A stretch of 64,000 nt of DNA from Brevibacterium sediminis. GTDB lineage: Bacteria; Actinomycetota; Actinomycetes; Actinomycetales; Brevibacteriaceae. Positions 52,258-60,596 of the stretch are shown in pieces. Location: NCBI RefSeq assembly GCF_013623905.1, contig NZ_JABKDD010000002.1, positions 1 through 64,000 on the forward strand, read 5' to 3'. The notes under the pieces are model-generated. The model was not told where the DNA came from. It worked only from the letters and a program-made list of their open reading frames with translations, and made no database searches. Position numbers and translations under genes: made by a program. Each line of letters starts with the position of its first letter. Within the stretch, counting starts at the first letter, position 1.

Positions 52258-54339
52258 TCAGTCATCGCGGTGGGTGATGTTCTCCTGGAGTTGGAGGAAT
52301 TCGACGTGACGTTCGTACTGGTCGAGCACGTCATCGATGATCTGCTCCTTCGAGAAGCCCATGATGTCGTAGCCCTGACCGGTGCCGCCGTCGAGGTAGA
52401 CCTCCATCCGGTAGTAGTCCTCGCCGGTTCCGCGGGGGACCATTCCGCCGAATGACGGCACACTGACCTTGTGCGGCCACACCTGATAGCGGAACGGGTA
52501 TTCCCCGTCTCCGTCGACCTCGAACTGGAAGAGTTCGCCGTCGTCGACGAACACGCCTTCGGAGTCGACGCGACCGCAGCGTGACGAGATTCCGCGGCCC
52601 TCCATCTCTTCGGCCACCTCGTGGAGGGTGGGGATGAGGACCTTCTGCTCGAACTCCTCGGCACGCGCCTTGTTCGGGAAGGACAGCACCCGCCCGAGCT
52701 GACGCTGCCAAGTCTCGTGGCCGGGACCGCGGGAGCGACGGGCCAACGAGCCGGGCAGGGTCGTATCGACGCTGTCGACGCGGTTCGCCTCGACTCGCAG
52801 GGCCTTGTACAGGCCGATCATGACGAGGATAACGACGAAGGCGAAGGGCAGGCCCATGATCACCGTCGCGTTCTGCAGCGCGCCGATGCCTCCGACGAGC
52901 AGCATCGCCACCGTCAGGGCTCCGGTCGACAGGGCCCAGAAGATGCGCAGTCCGGCGCGTCCGTCTTCGGCGGGATTGCGCAGGTTCGACGACAGGTTCG
53001 CCATGACCAGGGCCGCGGAGTCCGCTGTGGTGACGTAGAACAGCAGCGCCGTGATCGTGGCCAGAGCGGCGATGAAGGCGAAGGCCGGGTAGCGTGAGAG
53101 CAGGTCGTAGAACCCGCCCTCAGGACTGAGCATGACCGACTCACCGAACTTCTTGTCTCCGCTGCGGATGATGTCCAGGGCCGAGTTTCCGTAGATCGAG
53201 ATCCACATGAAGATGTAGATGAACGGAATCGTCAGGGTGCCCAGCACGAACTGGCGGATGGTGCGTCCGCGGGAGATGCGGGCGAGGAAGAGTCCGACGA
53301 ACGACGCGAAGGCGATCCACCAAGCCCAGAAGAACAGGGTCCAGTCGGTCATCCATGTTCCGGTGTCTTCGAAGGCGAAGGTCTGTCCTGCCATGTTCGG
53401 AAACAGGCGGACGAAGTCCGTGACATTGAGGACGAAGGCGTTGAGCAGGAACTTCGTGTTTCCGGCCACGAGCACCCAGAGGCTCAAAGCGATCGCGAGG
53501 ACGACGTTGAGGATGGAGAGGAACTTGATTCCCTTGTCCACACCTGAGACTGCCGAGAGCGTGGCGACACCGACTCCGACGACGACGATGCCGACCTGGG
53601 TGCCGACGCCGATGGGTATTCCGAGGACAGTGTTGAGGCCGACGTTGACCATGACGACGCCGATGCCCAACGAGGTGGCCACACCGAAGATCGTGCCCAG
53701 CAGGGCGGCGAGGTCGACCGTCTCACCCAGAGCACCATGGACGCGCTTGCCGAAGATCGGGGCCAGCGCCGAGCGGATCGCCAGCGGCATATTCATCCGG
53801 TAGGCGAAGTAGGCCAGGGCCATACCCATGAGTGCGTAGAGTCCCCAGCCGCTCAGACCGTAGTGAAAGAGCGCCCACACAGTGGATTCGCGGGCCGCGT
53901 CCACAGTTTCGGCTTCGGTGCTCGGCGGGGTGAGGTACATCGTGACCGGTTCGGCCACGGCGAAGAACATGAGGTCGGTGCTGATGCCGGCGGCGAAGAG
54001 CATGGACGCCCAGGCGACGAGGCCGAATTCGGGTTTCGAGTGTTCGGGGCCGAGCTTCGTGTTTCCGTAGCGGGAGGCCGCCAAGTAGATGACGAAGACG
54101 AGAACAGCGAGGACGAGGAGGACGTAGAACCAGCCGAACCAATCGGAGGTCCAGCCGACGACTGCACCGAGGACCGTCTCGGCGTTGGTCGGTGAGATGA
54201 GGGCCCATACGGTGATGGCGAGCGCCACCAGTGCTGCCGCCAGGAACACCTTCTTATTCACTGGAGGCAGCGACGGCTTCACCTTGCCCTTCGCCTCTCC
54301 CTTCGGTTCACCCGGCGGGGTGTCGACTGATGCTGACAT
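52258..54339 (-). CDS. BCCT family choline/betaine transporter
   Basis: The 693-residue transporter has 12 helices and the BCCT core signature WTLFFWAWWIAFASFVGLFL followed by ARISRGRTIRQF. Its cytoplasmic C-terminal domain is long, over 150 residues, as in the choline carrier BetT. It imports choline or betaine for osmoprotection. The ATG giving MSASVDTPP is preceded by GGAGCAC; the frame stays open further upstream. No bet catabolic genes are nearby. Confidence 0.9.
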   Translation of the reverse strand: MSASVDTPPGEPKGEAKGKVKPSLPPVNKKVFLAAALVALAITVWALISPTNAETVLGAVVGWTSDWFGWFYVLLVLAVLVFVIYLAASRYGNTKLGPEHSKPEFGLVAWASMLFAAGISTDLMFFAVAEPVTMYLTPPSTEAETVDAARESTVWALFHYGLSGWGLYALMGMALAYFAYRMNMPLAIRSALAPIFGKRVHGALGETVDLAALLGTIFGVATSLGIGVVMVNVGLNTVLGIPIGVGTQVGIVVVGVGVATLSAVSGVDKGIKFLSILNVVLAIALSLWVLVAGNTKFLLNAFVLNVTDFVRLFPNMAGQTFAFEDTGTWMTDWTLFFWAWWIAFASFVGLFLARISRGRTIRQFVLGTLTIPFIYIFMWISIYGNSALDIIRSGDKKFGESVMLSPEGGFYDLLSRYPAFAFIAALATITALLFYVTTADSAALVMANLSSNLRNPAEDGRAGLRIFWALSTGALTVAMLLVGGIGALQNATVIMGLPFAFVVILVMIGLYKALRVEANRVDSVDTTLPGSLARRSRGPGHETWQRQLGRVLSFPNKARAEEFEQKVLIPTLHEVAEEMEGRGISSRCGRVDSEGVFVDDGELFQFEVDGDGEYPFRYQVWPHKVSVPSFGGMVPRGTGEDYYRMEVYLDGGTGQGYDIMGFSKEQIIDDVLDQYERHVEFLQLQENITHRDD

Positions 54340-54632
54340 GGTTGTGCTCCTTATCCGGACGCTGTTGCGTCGTGGCATCGGACCCGGTCGAACAGGGTGC
54401 TCAACCGAGCATGATCAACGGCTGTTGCTTCAAGAATTTCCGTCATCGCCGATCCCCCGGATCCCCGGGGACGGCCAACAACGGAGGTTACCACATAGAC
54501 ACTTCCGGTCACTTATCCTGTGATGCCACGCGAATCTGCAGATCAGCGACTCACCCTCGCCGAGGTGGGGCTTCACCGACCGGGTCATCGTCGGTCAAGT
54601 CCCAACCGCCTCGGCGGAACGTTCATCGAGTC
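54340..54632. other. 293-bp stretch between BCCT and fatty-acid transporter genes
   Basis: No gene is visible. A small hairpin CCCCGG-ATCC-CCGGGG lies at 54455-54470, and at its right end two CCTCGCCGAGG-type sequences occur. It must hold the BCCT promoter and the end of the transcript from the gene to the right; I cannot place either with confidence. Confidence 0.3.
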
Positions 54633-56012
54633 TCAGAGGGAGACGAGGAGCAGCGCGGCAGCCATCACCACCCCTGAGCCGAGGAATGTGATGACGGTGT
54701 AGCCGAGGATGTCGCGCATCTTCAGCCCGGCGATCGCGAGCACCGGCAGCGCCCAGAAGGGCTGGAGCATGTTCGTCCACTGGTCGCCGTAGGACACGGC
54801 CATGATCGCGATCGACGGGTCGACGCCGAGTTGGTTGGCCGCGTCGAGCATGATCGGGCCCTGCACGGCGAACTGTCCGCCGCCGGAAGGCACGAAGAAG
54901 TTGACGAGTCCGGCCGAGAGCAGCGCAAGGACGCCGAAGGTCGTGGTGTTCGAGATCGAGACGAAGGCATCGGAGAACACGGCGATGAGTCCGGTCGAGG
55001 ACATGATGCCGAGGATTCCGGCGTAGAGCGGGAACTGCAGGAGGATCTCGCCGACGTTCGACGCCGCCTCCTTCGTCAGGTGGATGAGCTCGAACGGGTT
55101 GCGCACGAGCAGGAGGATGAGCGCGAGGAACGACCAATTGACGATGTCGAGCGTCAGTCCCCCGCCTTGGGCGAAGTGGATGATGAGATAGGCGACGAGA
55201 GCGAGCCCGACGACCAGAGTAAGGATGCGTGAGGCGTCGATCCGGTCGGCCGGTGTGACGACCTCCTCGTCGACCTCGCTCTGCCCCTCCGAACTCACCG
55301 CGGCGGGGAGTTCGTAGACGGTGGCGCCGGCCTTGGGTGCGACGAGTAAGAAGAGGAGCGCGCAGACGATGATGACGCCGGCGATGGCCAGCAGGTTCCA
55401 GCCGGCGAAGATCGTCTCCGACACCGGGACCGTCTTCCCGCCGAGGGATTCGGAGAGGAAGGAGTCCGGAGTGGCCGCGGTCAGCGGACCCGATCCCGAA
55501 TACCCCATGTGCCAGACGACGAATCCGGAGTAGCCGGCGGCGACGAGCAGCGGGAAGTGGACCTTGATTCCGCGTTCGCGTGACTGCACGGCGATCTCAC
55601 GGGCGAGCAGGGCGCCGACGACGAGACCGAGGCCCCAGGTGATGAGGCTGGCGAGGGCGGCGACGACGAAGACGAAGACATAGGCGAAGGTGGCGTTTCC
55701 GGGAACGCGAGCGAGCCAGGCCAGCAGCTTCCGCACGGGTCCGGTGTTGGCGAGGATGTGGCCGAGCAGGAGGATCAGGCACATCTGCGTCATGAACTCG
55801 AGCAGACCGGCCAGACCCTCACCCCAGCCGGTGACGACGTCCGTGGGTCCGGCGTCGGTGAAGATGAACGCTAGGACGGCGACGATGAGGGTGAGGACGA
55901 TGGCGAAGGTCAGGGCCGAGGGAATCCACTGTTCGAGGAATCGGTTGACCGGCCGCATGATCCCTTTTGAGGCTGCGGCGTTGACCTGGGTCGACGGCTT
56001 CGGTGCCGACAT
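54633..56012 (-). CDS. short-chain fatty acid transporter (AtoE type)
   Basis: The 459-residue membrane protein has about 12 helices and the AtoE/TIGR00366 pattern: GLAGLLEFMTQMCLILLLGH near the start, GYSGFVVWHMGYSGSGPLT, and VNFFVPSGGGQFAVQGPIML. It takes up short-chain fatty acids such as acetoacetate or butyrate. Good GGGAGGT before the ATG. It follows the aldehyde dehydrogenase gene, separated by a terminator. Confidence 0.87.
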   Translation of the reverse strand: MSAPKPSTQVNAAASKGIMRPVNRFLEQWIPSALTFAIVLTLIVAVLAFIFTDAGPTDVVTGWGEGLAGLLEFMTQMCLILLLGHILANTGPVRKLLAWLARVPGNATFAYVFVFVVAALASLITWGLGLVVGALLAREIAVQSRERGIKVHFPLLVAAGYSGFVVWHMGYSGSGPLTAATPDSFLSESLGGKTVPVSETIFAGWNLLAIAGVIIVCALLFLLVAPKAGATVYELPAAVSSEGQSEVDEEVVTPADRIDASRILTLVVGLALVAYLIIHFAQGGGLTLDIVNWSFLALILLLVRNPFELIHLTKEAASNVGEILLQFPLYAGILGIMSSTGLIAVFSDAFVSISNTTTFGVLALLSAGLVNFFVPSGGGQFAVQGPIMLDAANQLGVDPSIAIMAVSYGDQWTNMLQPFWALPVLAIAGLKMRDILGYTVITFLGSGVVMAAALLLVSL

Positions 56013-56069
56013 GGGAAGACCTCCCGCTGAGAATTATGAGAATTGGCTGTGCGTGGTCTCAGCATACAA

Positions 56070-56104
56070 TCAGGGCGCTGTCCCTGTAAGAGACAGCGCC
56101 CTGA
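56070..56104 (-). terminator. terminator after aldehyde dehydrogenase
   Basis: Perfect 13-bp arms TCAGGGCGCTGTC and GACAGCGCCCTGA with a 9-nt loop; TTGTAT follows on the minus strand. It separates the aldehyde dehydrogenase from the fatty-acid transporter gene. Confidence 0.75.
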
Positions 56105-56162
56105 GCGCGATCACAACCCGGTCACGATCGGAACCCGGATTCTCGGGCTCCGCGCGTACCGA

Positions 56163-57542
56163 TCAGTCCTGTTTGTACACGAGCTGCTTGTTGACGAACT
56201 CGTCCATCGCCAGCGGACCGAGTTCCCGGCCGACACCGGAGCGCTTGACTCCGCCGAAGGGCAGGAATTCGCGGCTGCCCTCCGGAGCGTTGAGGAAGAC
56301 CATGCCGGAGTCGATCTGGTCGCCGACGCGTTCGGCACGGGCGATGTCGGTGGAGAACACGGCGGCGCCCAGGCCGAAGGGGGTGTCGTTGGCGAGCTCG
56401 ACGGCTTCTTCCTCGCTGCTGACCTTGTAGACGATGACGGCGGGTCCGAAGAGCTCTTCGTAGTATCCGCGCATGCCCTTCTGCACATCGGTGAGGACGA
56501 CGGGTTCGACGTAGGCTCCGCCGCCGTCGTACTTCTTACCGCCGGCCAGCAGGGTCGCGCCCTCACTGACGGTGTCCTGGACCTGCTCGACGAAGCGGTC
56601 GGCGGCGGCGACCGACGACAGCGGGGACAGTCGGGAGCCTTCCTCGCCGGGAACGGCGGGGGTGTTCTTCTTGGCCGCCTCGGTGATGGAGGAGACGAAG
56701 TCGTCGTAGATGTCGTCCATGACGATCATCCGCTTGGGCGAGTTGCAGGCCTGGCCGGTGTTGCCCATGCGGGTGTTGAAGAACGTCTTCGCGGACTTCT
56801 GGACGTCGTCCGTGTCGAGCAGGATGTACGGGTCGGATCCGCCGAGTTCGAGCACGACCTTCTTGAGGTTCTTTCCGGCCTCGGCAGCGACGGCGGCACC
56901 GGCGCGTTCGGATCCGGTCAGGGACACTCCGTGGTTGCGCGGGTCGGGCAGGATGATGTCGGCGACCTGCTCGTTGCTGGCGTAGATGTTGATGTACGCA
57001 CCTTCGGGCAGGCCTGCCTCGATGAAGATCTCTTCCATGATCTGTGCCGAGCGGGGGCACTGCGGGGCGTGCTTGAGCAGGATCGTGTTGCCCAGGGCCA
57101 GGTTCGGGGCGGCGAAGCGGGCGACCTGGTAGTAGGGGAAGTTCCACGGCATGATGCCCAGCAGCGAGCCGACGGGCTTGCGGCGGATCATGGCGGTGGC
57201 GTCCTTGGGTCCGCGCAGGGGTTCGTCGGCCATGAAGGCTTCGGCGTTGTCGGCGAAGTACTTGTAGATCATCGAGCTCAGCTGGACCTCGCCCTTGCCC
57301 TCGGGCACGGACTTGCCCATTTCGAGCTTGATGACTTCGGCGAGCTCCTCGGCGCGCTCGGCGTAGATCTCGGACACGCGCGTGAGGATGGCGGCGCGCT
57401 CGGCGACCGTGGTCCGGCTCCACTCGTCGAATGTCGTCGCCGAACGATCGAGGGCGGCGAGGATCTCGGCATCGGTGGCGGTGGGGAATTCTTCGGCGAC
57501 TTGGCCGGTCGCCGGGTCGGTGACGCGATACATGGTGGTCAT
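56163..57542 (-). CDS. NAD(P)-dependent succinate-semialdehyde-type dehydrogenase
   Basis: This complete 459-residue ALDH has PWNFPYYQVARFAAPNLALG, catalytic Glu232 (VLELGGSDP) and Cys266 (GNTGQACNS). The shortened size and LKHAPQCPRSA segment match the GabD/Sad subgroup that oxidises succinate semialdehyde and related aldehydes. AAAGAGGA precedes the ATG. A 5'-truncated relative lies at 14718. Confidence 0.9.
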   Translation of the reverse strand: MTTMYRVTDPATGQVAEEFPTATDAEILAALDRSATTFDEWSRTTVAERAAILTRVSEIYAERAEELAEVIKLEMGKSVPEGKGEVQLSSMIYKYFADNAEAFMADEPLRGPKDATAMIRRKPVGSLLGIMPWNFPYYQVARFAAPNLALGNTILLKHAPQCPRSAQIMEEIFIEAGLPEGAYINIYASNEQVADIILPDPRNHGVSLTGSERAGAAVAAEAGKNLKKVVLELGGSDPYILLDTDDVQKSAKTFFNTRMGNTGQACNSPKRMIVMDDIYDDFVSSITEAAKKNTPAVPGEEGSRLSPLSSVAAADRFVEQVQDTVSEGATLLAGGKKYDGGGAYVEPVVLTDVQKGMRGYYEELFGPAVIVYKVSSEEEAVELANDTPFGLGAAVFSTDIARAERVGDQIDSGMVFLNAPEGSREFLPFGGVKRSGVGRELGPLAMDEFVNKQLVYKQD

Positions 57543-57675
57543 GGCTGTCCTCTTTCACTTCGACGGGGTTGAGGCGATCACCGATGGTGTGATCGCAGGT
57601 CCAACCCCCACGCTATGGCCGAACCCCGGCGTCGGCAACGGCGGTCTCACCTCCTGGGCAGATTCCCAGCCACCA

Positions 57676-57690
57676 CCGAGGCGGCCGACC
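57676..57690 (+). repeat. dispersed 15-mer, copy 5
   Basis: Exact CCGAGGCGGCCGACC in intergenic DNA, about 40 bp before a tandem repeat block. Confidence 0.7.
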
Positions 57691-57730
57691 CGACCGGCTG
57701 CGTGTCCAGGGACACCGCCGGTCGAGGCCG

Positions 57731-57802
57731 TTCCGCCGGTCGGGCCTGACCCGCCGGTCGGGCCTGTTCCGCCCGTCGGGCCTGTTCCGCCGGTCGGGTT
57801 CG
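57731..57802. repeat. 18-bp tandem repeat block
   Basis: Four units of 18 bp based on TTCCGCCGGTCGGGCCTG (57731, 57749, 57767, 57785), with small changes between units. They lie between the aldehyde dehydrogenase start and the aztD stop. The plus strand could be read as a PPVGPV peptide repeat, but no gene supports that. Confidence 0.85.
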
Positions 57803-57812
57803 TCCCGATCCC

Positions 57813-59078
57813 TCAGCCGGTGACGCCGGTGAGTTCGTTCGGTGCGTGCGGCAGCGATTTCTCGGCCATCACCTCACCGGATTCGAGATCGACGATGTGG
57901 ATCGACTTCTCCGCCGGATCGCTGACGTAGGCGACCTCGCCCTGGACGAAGAGCGTCGGGCGGGCCTTCTGCCACTCGACGGGCTCTTCCCATTCGTCGA
58001 TGACCGGGTACTCCTCCGTCACCGAGGCGGTCGCGGGGTCGATGATCTTCAGCTTCCCATCCGTGGACAGGACGACGCCCTCCCCTTCTGGTCCGCGGCC
58101 CAGTGACCGGAAGCTGTAGGAGGCGCCGAGGTCGACGAGCGAGAGCTTGCCTGTCTTCGTATCCGTGACGCTCACCCGTTCGGGACGTTCGAGCTCGGCA
58201 TCTTCGTCGACCTTGTAATCGCCGAGGATGTACTGCGATTCGTCGCTTCCGGACTGGTTGCCGATGCGACCGAAGGAGTCGGGAGCGTCGATCTTCTCGA
58301 ACTTCCCCTCCTTGTACAGCAGGATTCCGTCCTCGCAGCCGAGCGCGATGACCTCGTCCTTCGCAGCGGCTTCGCCGTGGACTCCGGGGCACTCGTCGCT
58401 GCTCGCGATCTCTTTGCCGGAGCTGTCGACGACTTTCGCACCCGAGCGTTCGTCCTCGGTTCCGACGGTGTGCAGCATCGACCCGTCAGCAAGTTTCACG
58501 GCGACACCGTGGTGGGGTTCGTCGACCTCGGCGACCTGGGGCTTCGGGGCGCCGTCGGAGAAGTCCTCGGTGTCGAAGGTCTGGATCTTGCCGTCGCCGT
58601 CACCGAAGAGCACGGTGGCCTCGCCGTGGTTGACGACGTGTCCGGGCAGTTCGGTGTTGAAGACGGTGTCGGTGAGCTGCGGGTCGGCGGCGTAGCTGTG
58701 GGTGTGGTCGCCGTGGGGCTGGGTCCAGACTCCGGCGTCGAAGAGGCGGAAGCCTTCGGCGACGGAGACCATGAGGTGGCGGCCGTCACCGACGGGATTG
58801 AGGCGGTTGAAGCCTTCGAGCTTCGTATCGTCGATGACGTCGAGAGTCGTCGCATCGAGAGTGAGGATCCCGCCGTCGTAGGTTGTCACGAGCCGCGGCT
58901 GGGCGGCGGCGAGCTCCTGGGCGTGCCCTGTGTCCTCCTTGTCGTCTGCGGCGCCTGCGGTCTTCTTGTCCGAACTGCCCGCGTCATAGTCGGTGGCGTC
59001 GTCGCCGGCTTGGCAGCCGGTGAGCAGCAGTGCAGAGGCGACCACCGCCGATCCGAGCATCGTGTGGTGTCGTTTCAT
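57813..59078 (-). CDS. aztD: zinc metallochaperone AztD
   Basis: The 421-residue lipoprotein has a lipobox LLTGC (about residue 22), an Asp/Lys-rich linker and a beta-propeller-like body of repeated strands. A His-rich zinc-binding loop (TQPHGDHTHSY) lies near residue 120 and further HH or H sites follow (VDEPHHGVAV, PGVHGEAAA). AztD hands zinc to the AztC binding protein of the AztABC importer. Here aztABC is absent from the neighbourhood, which is unusual. The start is the ATG giving MKRHHTM. Confidence 0.87.
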   Translation of the reverse strand: MKRHHTMLGSAVVASALLLTGCQAGDDATDYDAGSSDKKTAGAADDKEDTGHAQELAAAQPRLVTTYDGGILTLDATTLDVIDDTKLEGFNRLNPVGDGRHLMVSVAEGFRLFDAGVWTQPHGDHTHSYAADPQLTDTVFNTELPGHVVNHGEATVLFGDGDGKIQTFDTEDFSDGAPKPQVAEVDEPHHGVAVKLADGSMLHTVGTEDERSGAKVVDSSGKEIASSDECPGVHGEAAAKDEVIALGCEDGILLYKEGKFEKIDAPDSFGRIGNQSGSDESQYILGDYKVDEDAELERPERVSVTDTKTGKLSLVDLGASYSFRSLGRGPEGEGVVLSTDGKLKIIDPATASVTEEYPVIDEWEEPVEWQKARPTLFVQGEVAYVSDPAEKSIHIVDLESGEVMAEKSLPHAPNELTGVTG

Positions 59079-59098
59079 TATTCGCACTCTCTAGTTAG

Positions 59099-59113
59099 TG
59101 AGACTCGTTATCA
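59099..59113. promoter_or_regulatory. possible Zur-box-like sequence
   Basis: TGAGACTCGTTATCA, 20 bp upstream of the aztD start, has TGA/TCA ends and loosely matches the AT-rich zinc-repressor box. Weak, and not tested against a matrix. Confidence 0.3.
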
Positions 59114-59250
59114 TTAGCAGGTCGATACTAACCCGATGAGGGACAGATATGCGAAATGAGGTCGCCGTCGGCGACGAAGGGAGACCCGGCGGGCCAGCGA
59201 GGACCAAGGGCCGGCCCGACTATGACATGAGTCACTGTTACGGTAGTGCC

Positions 59251-59604
59251 ATGGCCAGTGTGACTGAACTCGTGAAGCGCTACTACACCACCGTCGATGC
59301 CGGAGATGCGGACGCCACCTCGGTGCTGTTCGCCGCGGACGCCAGCTATGATCGGCCAGGCTATCCGACGATGGTCGGCCGGCAGATCACCGACTTCTAC
59401 CATGGCGAACGCGTCATCGAGTCCGGTGCGCATTCGCTGCAGGAGATCCTCGTCGACGGTGATCGCGCTTCCAGTCGCGGTGTCTTCAGCGGTCGTCTCA
59501 AGGACGGCTCAGAGGCCTCGGTGGGCTTCGCGGACTTCTTCCTCTTCGACACCGAGGGCCTCATCGCCGAACGCACCACGTACTTCTACCAAGCAGCGGT
59601 CTGA
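59251..59604 (+). CDS. nuclear transport factor 2/SnoaL-like protein
   Basis: The 117-residue protein shows the SnoaL-like fold pattern: an N-terminal helix ELVKRYYTTVDAGDADATSVLF, then YDRPGYPTMVGRQITDFY and a closing beta segment EASVGFADFFLFDTEGLI. It is likely a small ligand-binding or isomerase-type enzyme. The start is the ATG exactly 6 nt after TACGGT; the open frame further upstream is noncoding in character. Single gene. Confidence 0.8.
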   Translation: MASVTELVKRYYTTVDAGDADATSVLFAADASYDRPGYPTMVGRQITDFYHGERVIESGAHSLQEILVDGDRASSRGVFSGRLKDGSEASVGFADFFLFDTEGLIAERTTYFYQAAV

Positions 59605-59618
59605 GCCGCTGCGGCTGA

Positions 59619-60419
59619 TCACATCGTGTTGACGATCAGTCCGATGTGTGTGTAGAAGTTCATCGCGCCGAAGAGGACGAACACGATTCCGGTGATCGTC
59701 CAGACCACGCCGGTCACGGAGATCGCAGCTCCACCGACTTGCGCGTCGACCGGGGTGCTCAGCACCTTGCGCACCGCGAAGGGGAACAGCACCGCTCCGA
59801 GACCGACCAGGGCGAAGAGCAGTGACATGAATGTGGCTTCGATGACCGGGTAGTCAGCAAAGGCACCGGAGATCGGCTCCTGCGGCGGAGCGGCGAAGAG
59901 CTGGTAGACCGTTCCCGCGAGTGCGATGGCGAAGAGGGCGAGTCCGAGCGCGGCGATGAAGATCGACAGCGGCTTCACCGTGCTTGCCGCCATCCCCAGC
60001 GGATCGGCATCGGCCTTGAGGTCGGCCCCGCGCTTCCACAGATACCAGGCAGCAGCGAGCATGAGCACGCCGAAGGCGAGGCTCGTCTCACCGAAGATGA
60101 CGTTGTCGAAGGCGAATCCGCCCGCTGCCAGCGGCCAGGTCAGCGTCATGTGCAGACCGGTCAGGGTGAGGATGAGTCCCAGCACGCCGAAGATCAGCGC
60201 CCATCCGTCGGTGCTGAGCGCGTGTCTGCCTCCACGCCATTTCGATCCTGCGCTGTCACCGACTCCGGCCGTCCCTCCGGCACGGCGCAGTTCCCGGTAG
60301 AACAGGACGACGGCGAGCAGTCCGGCGCCGACCGCCACTGACATGATCGTGTTGTAGGTGGGCATCGTGGCCCAATCGATCATTCCCGGCGACTCGACGC
60401 CGGTGAAGAATCCGCCCAT
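59619..60419 (-). CDS. DUF981 family membrane protein
   Basis: The 266-residue protein has about seven membrane helices and begins MGGFFTGVESPGMIDWATM. The pattern of DUF981 is visible in the segment TGLHMTLTWPLAAGGFAFDNVIFGE. Function unknown. A near-consensus AGGAGG lies upstream of the ATG. A small GGGGCA-ggt-TGCCCC hairpin (60457-60471) sits in its 5' leader. Confidence 0.8.
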   Translation of the reverse strand: MGGFFTGVESPGMIDWATMPTYNTIMSVAVGAGLLAVVLFYRELRRAGGTAGVGDSAGSKWRGGRHALSTDGWALIFGVLGLILTLTGLHMTLTWPLAAGGFAFDNVIFGETSLAFGVLMLAAAWYLWKRGADLKADADPLGMAASTVKPLSIFIAALGLALFAIALAGTVYQLFAAPPQEPISGAFADYPVIEATFMSLLFALVGLGAVLFPFAVRKVLSTPVDAQVGGAAISVTGVVWTITGIVFVLFGAMNFYTHIGLIVNTM

Positions 60420-60596
60420 GGTGATTTCCTCCTGAGGTGATCGCATTGCGGCATCCGGGGCAGGTTGCCCCGAAGCCCCAATGCACTTGCTCTTATGACA
60501 ACGCTGAGAATCACCTCAAAGATTCCTTATTCGTCCTGGTGAGAGTGTCTGACTCGTCACCAATACGGGCCAACGGTCACCACGTGGGCAGACGTC

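Noticed and set aside
57382..57930. Proline/valine-rich plus-strand frame across the 18-bp repeats
   Set aside because: It is antisense to the start of the aldehyde dehydrogenase and the end of aztD and is produced by the repeat composition.
60457..60471. Hairpin GGGGCA-ggt-TGCCCC as a riboswitch
   Set aside because: Too small and lacking any conserved riboswitch core; noted only as a leader hairpin of the DUF981 gene.
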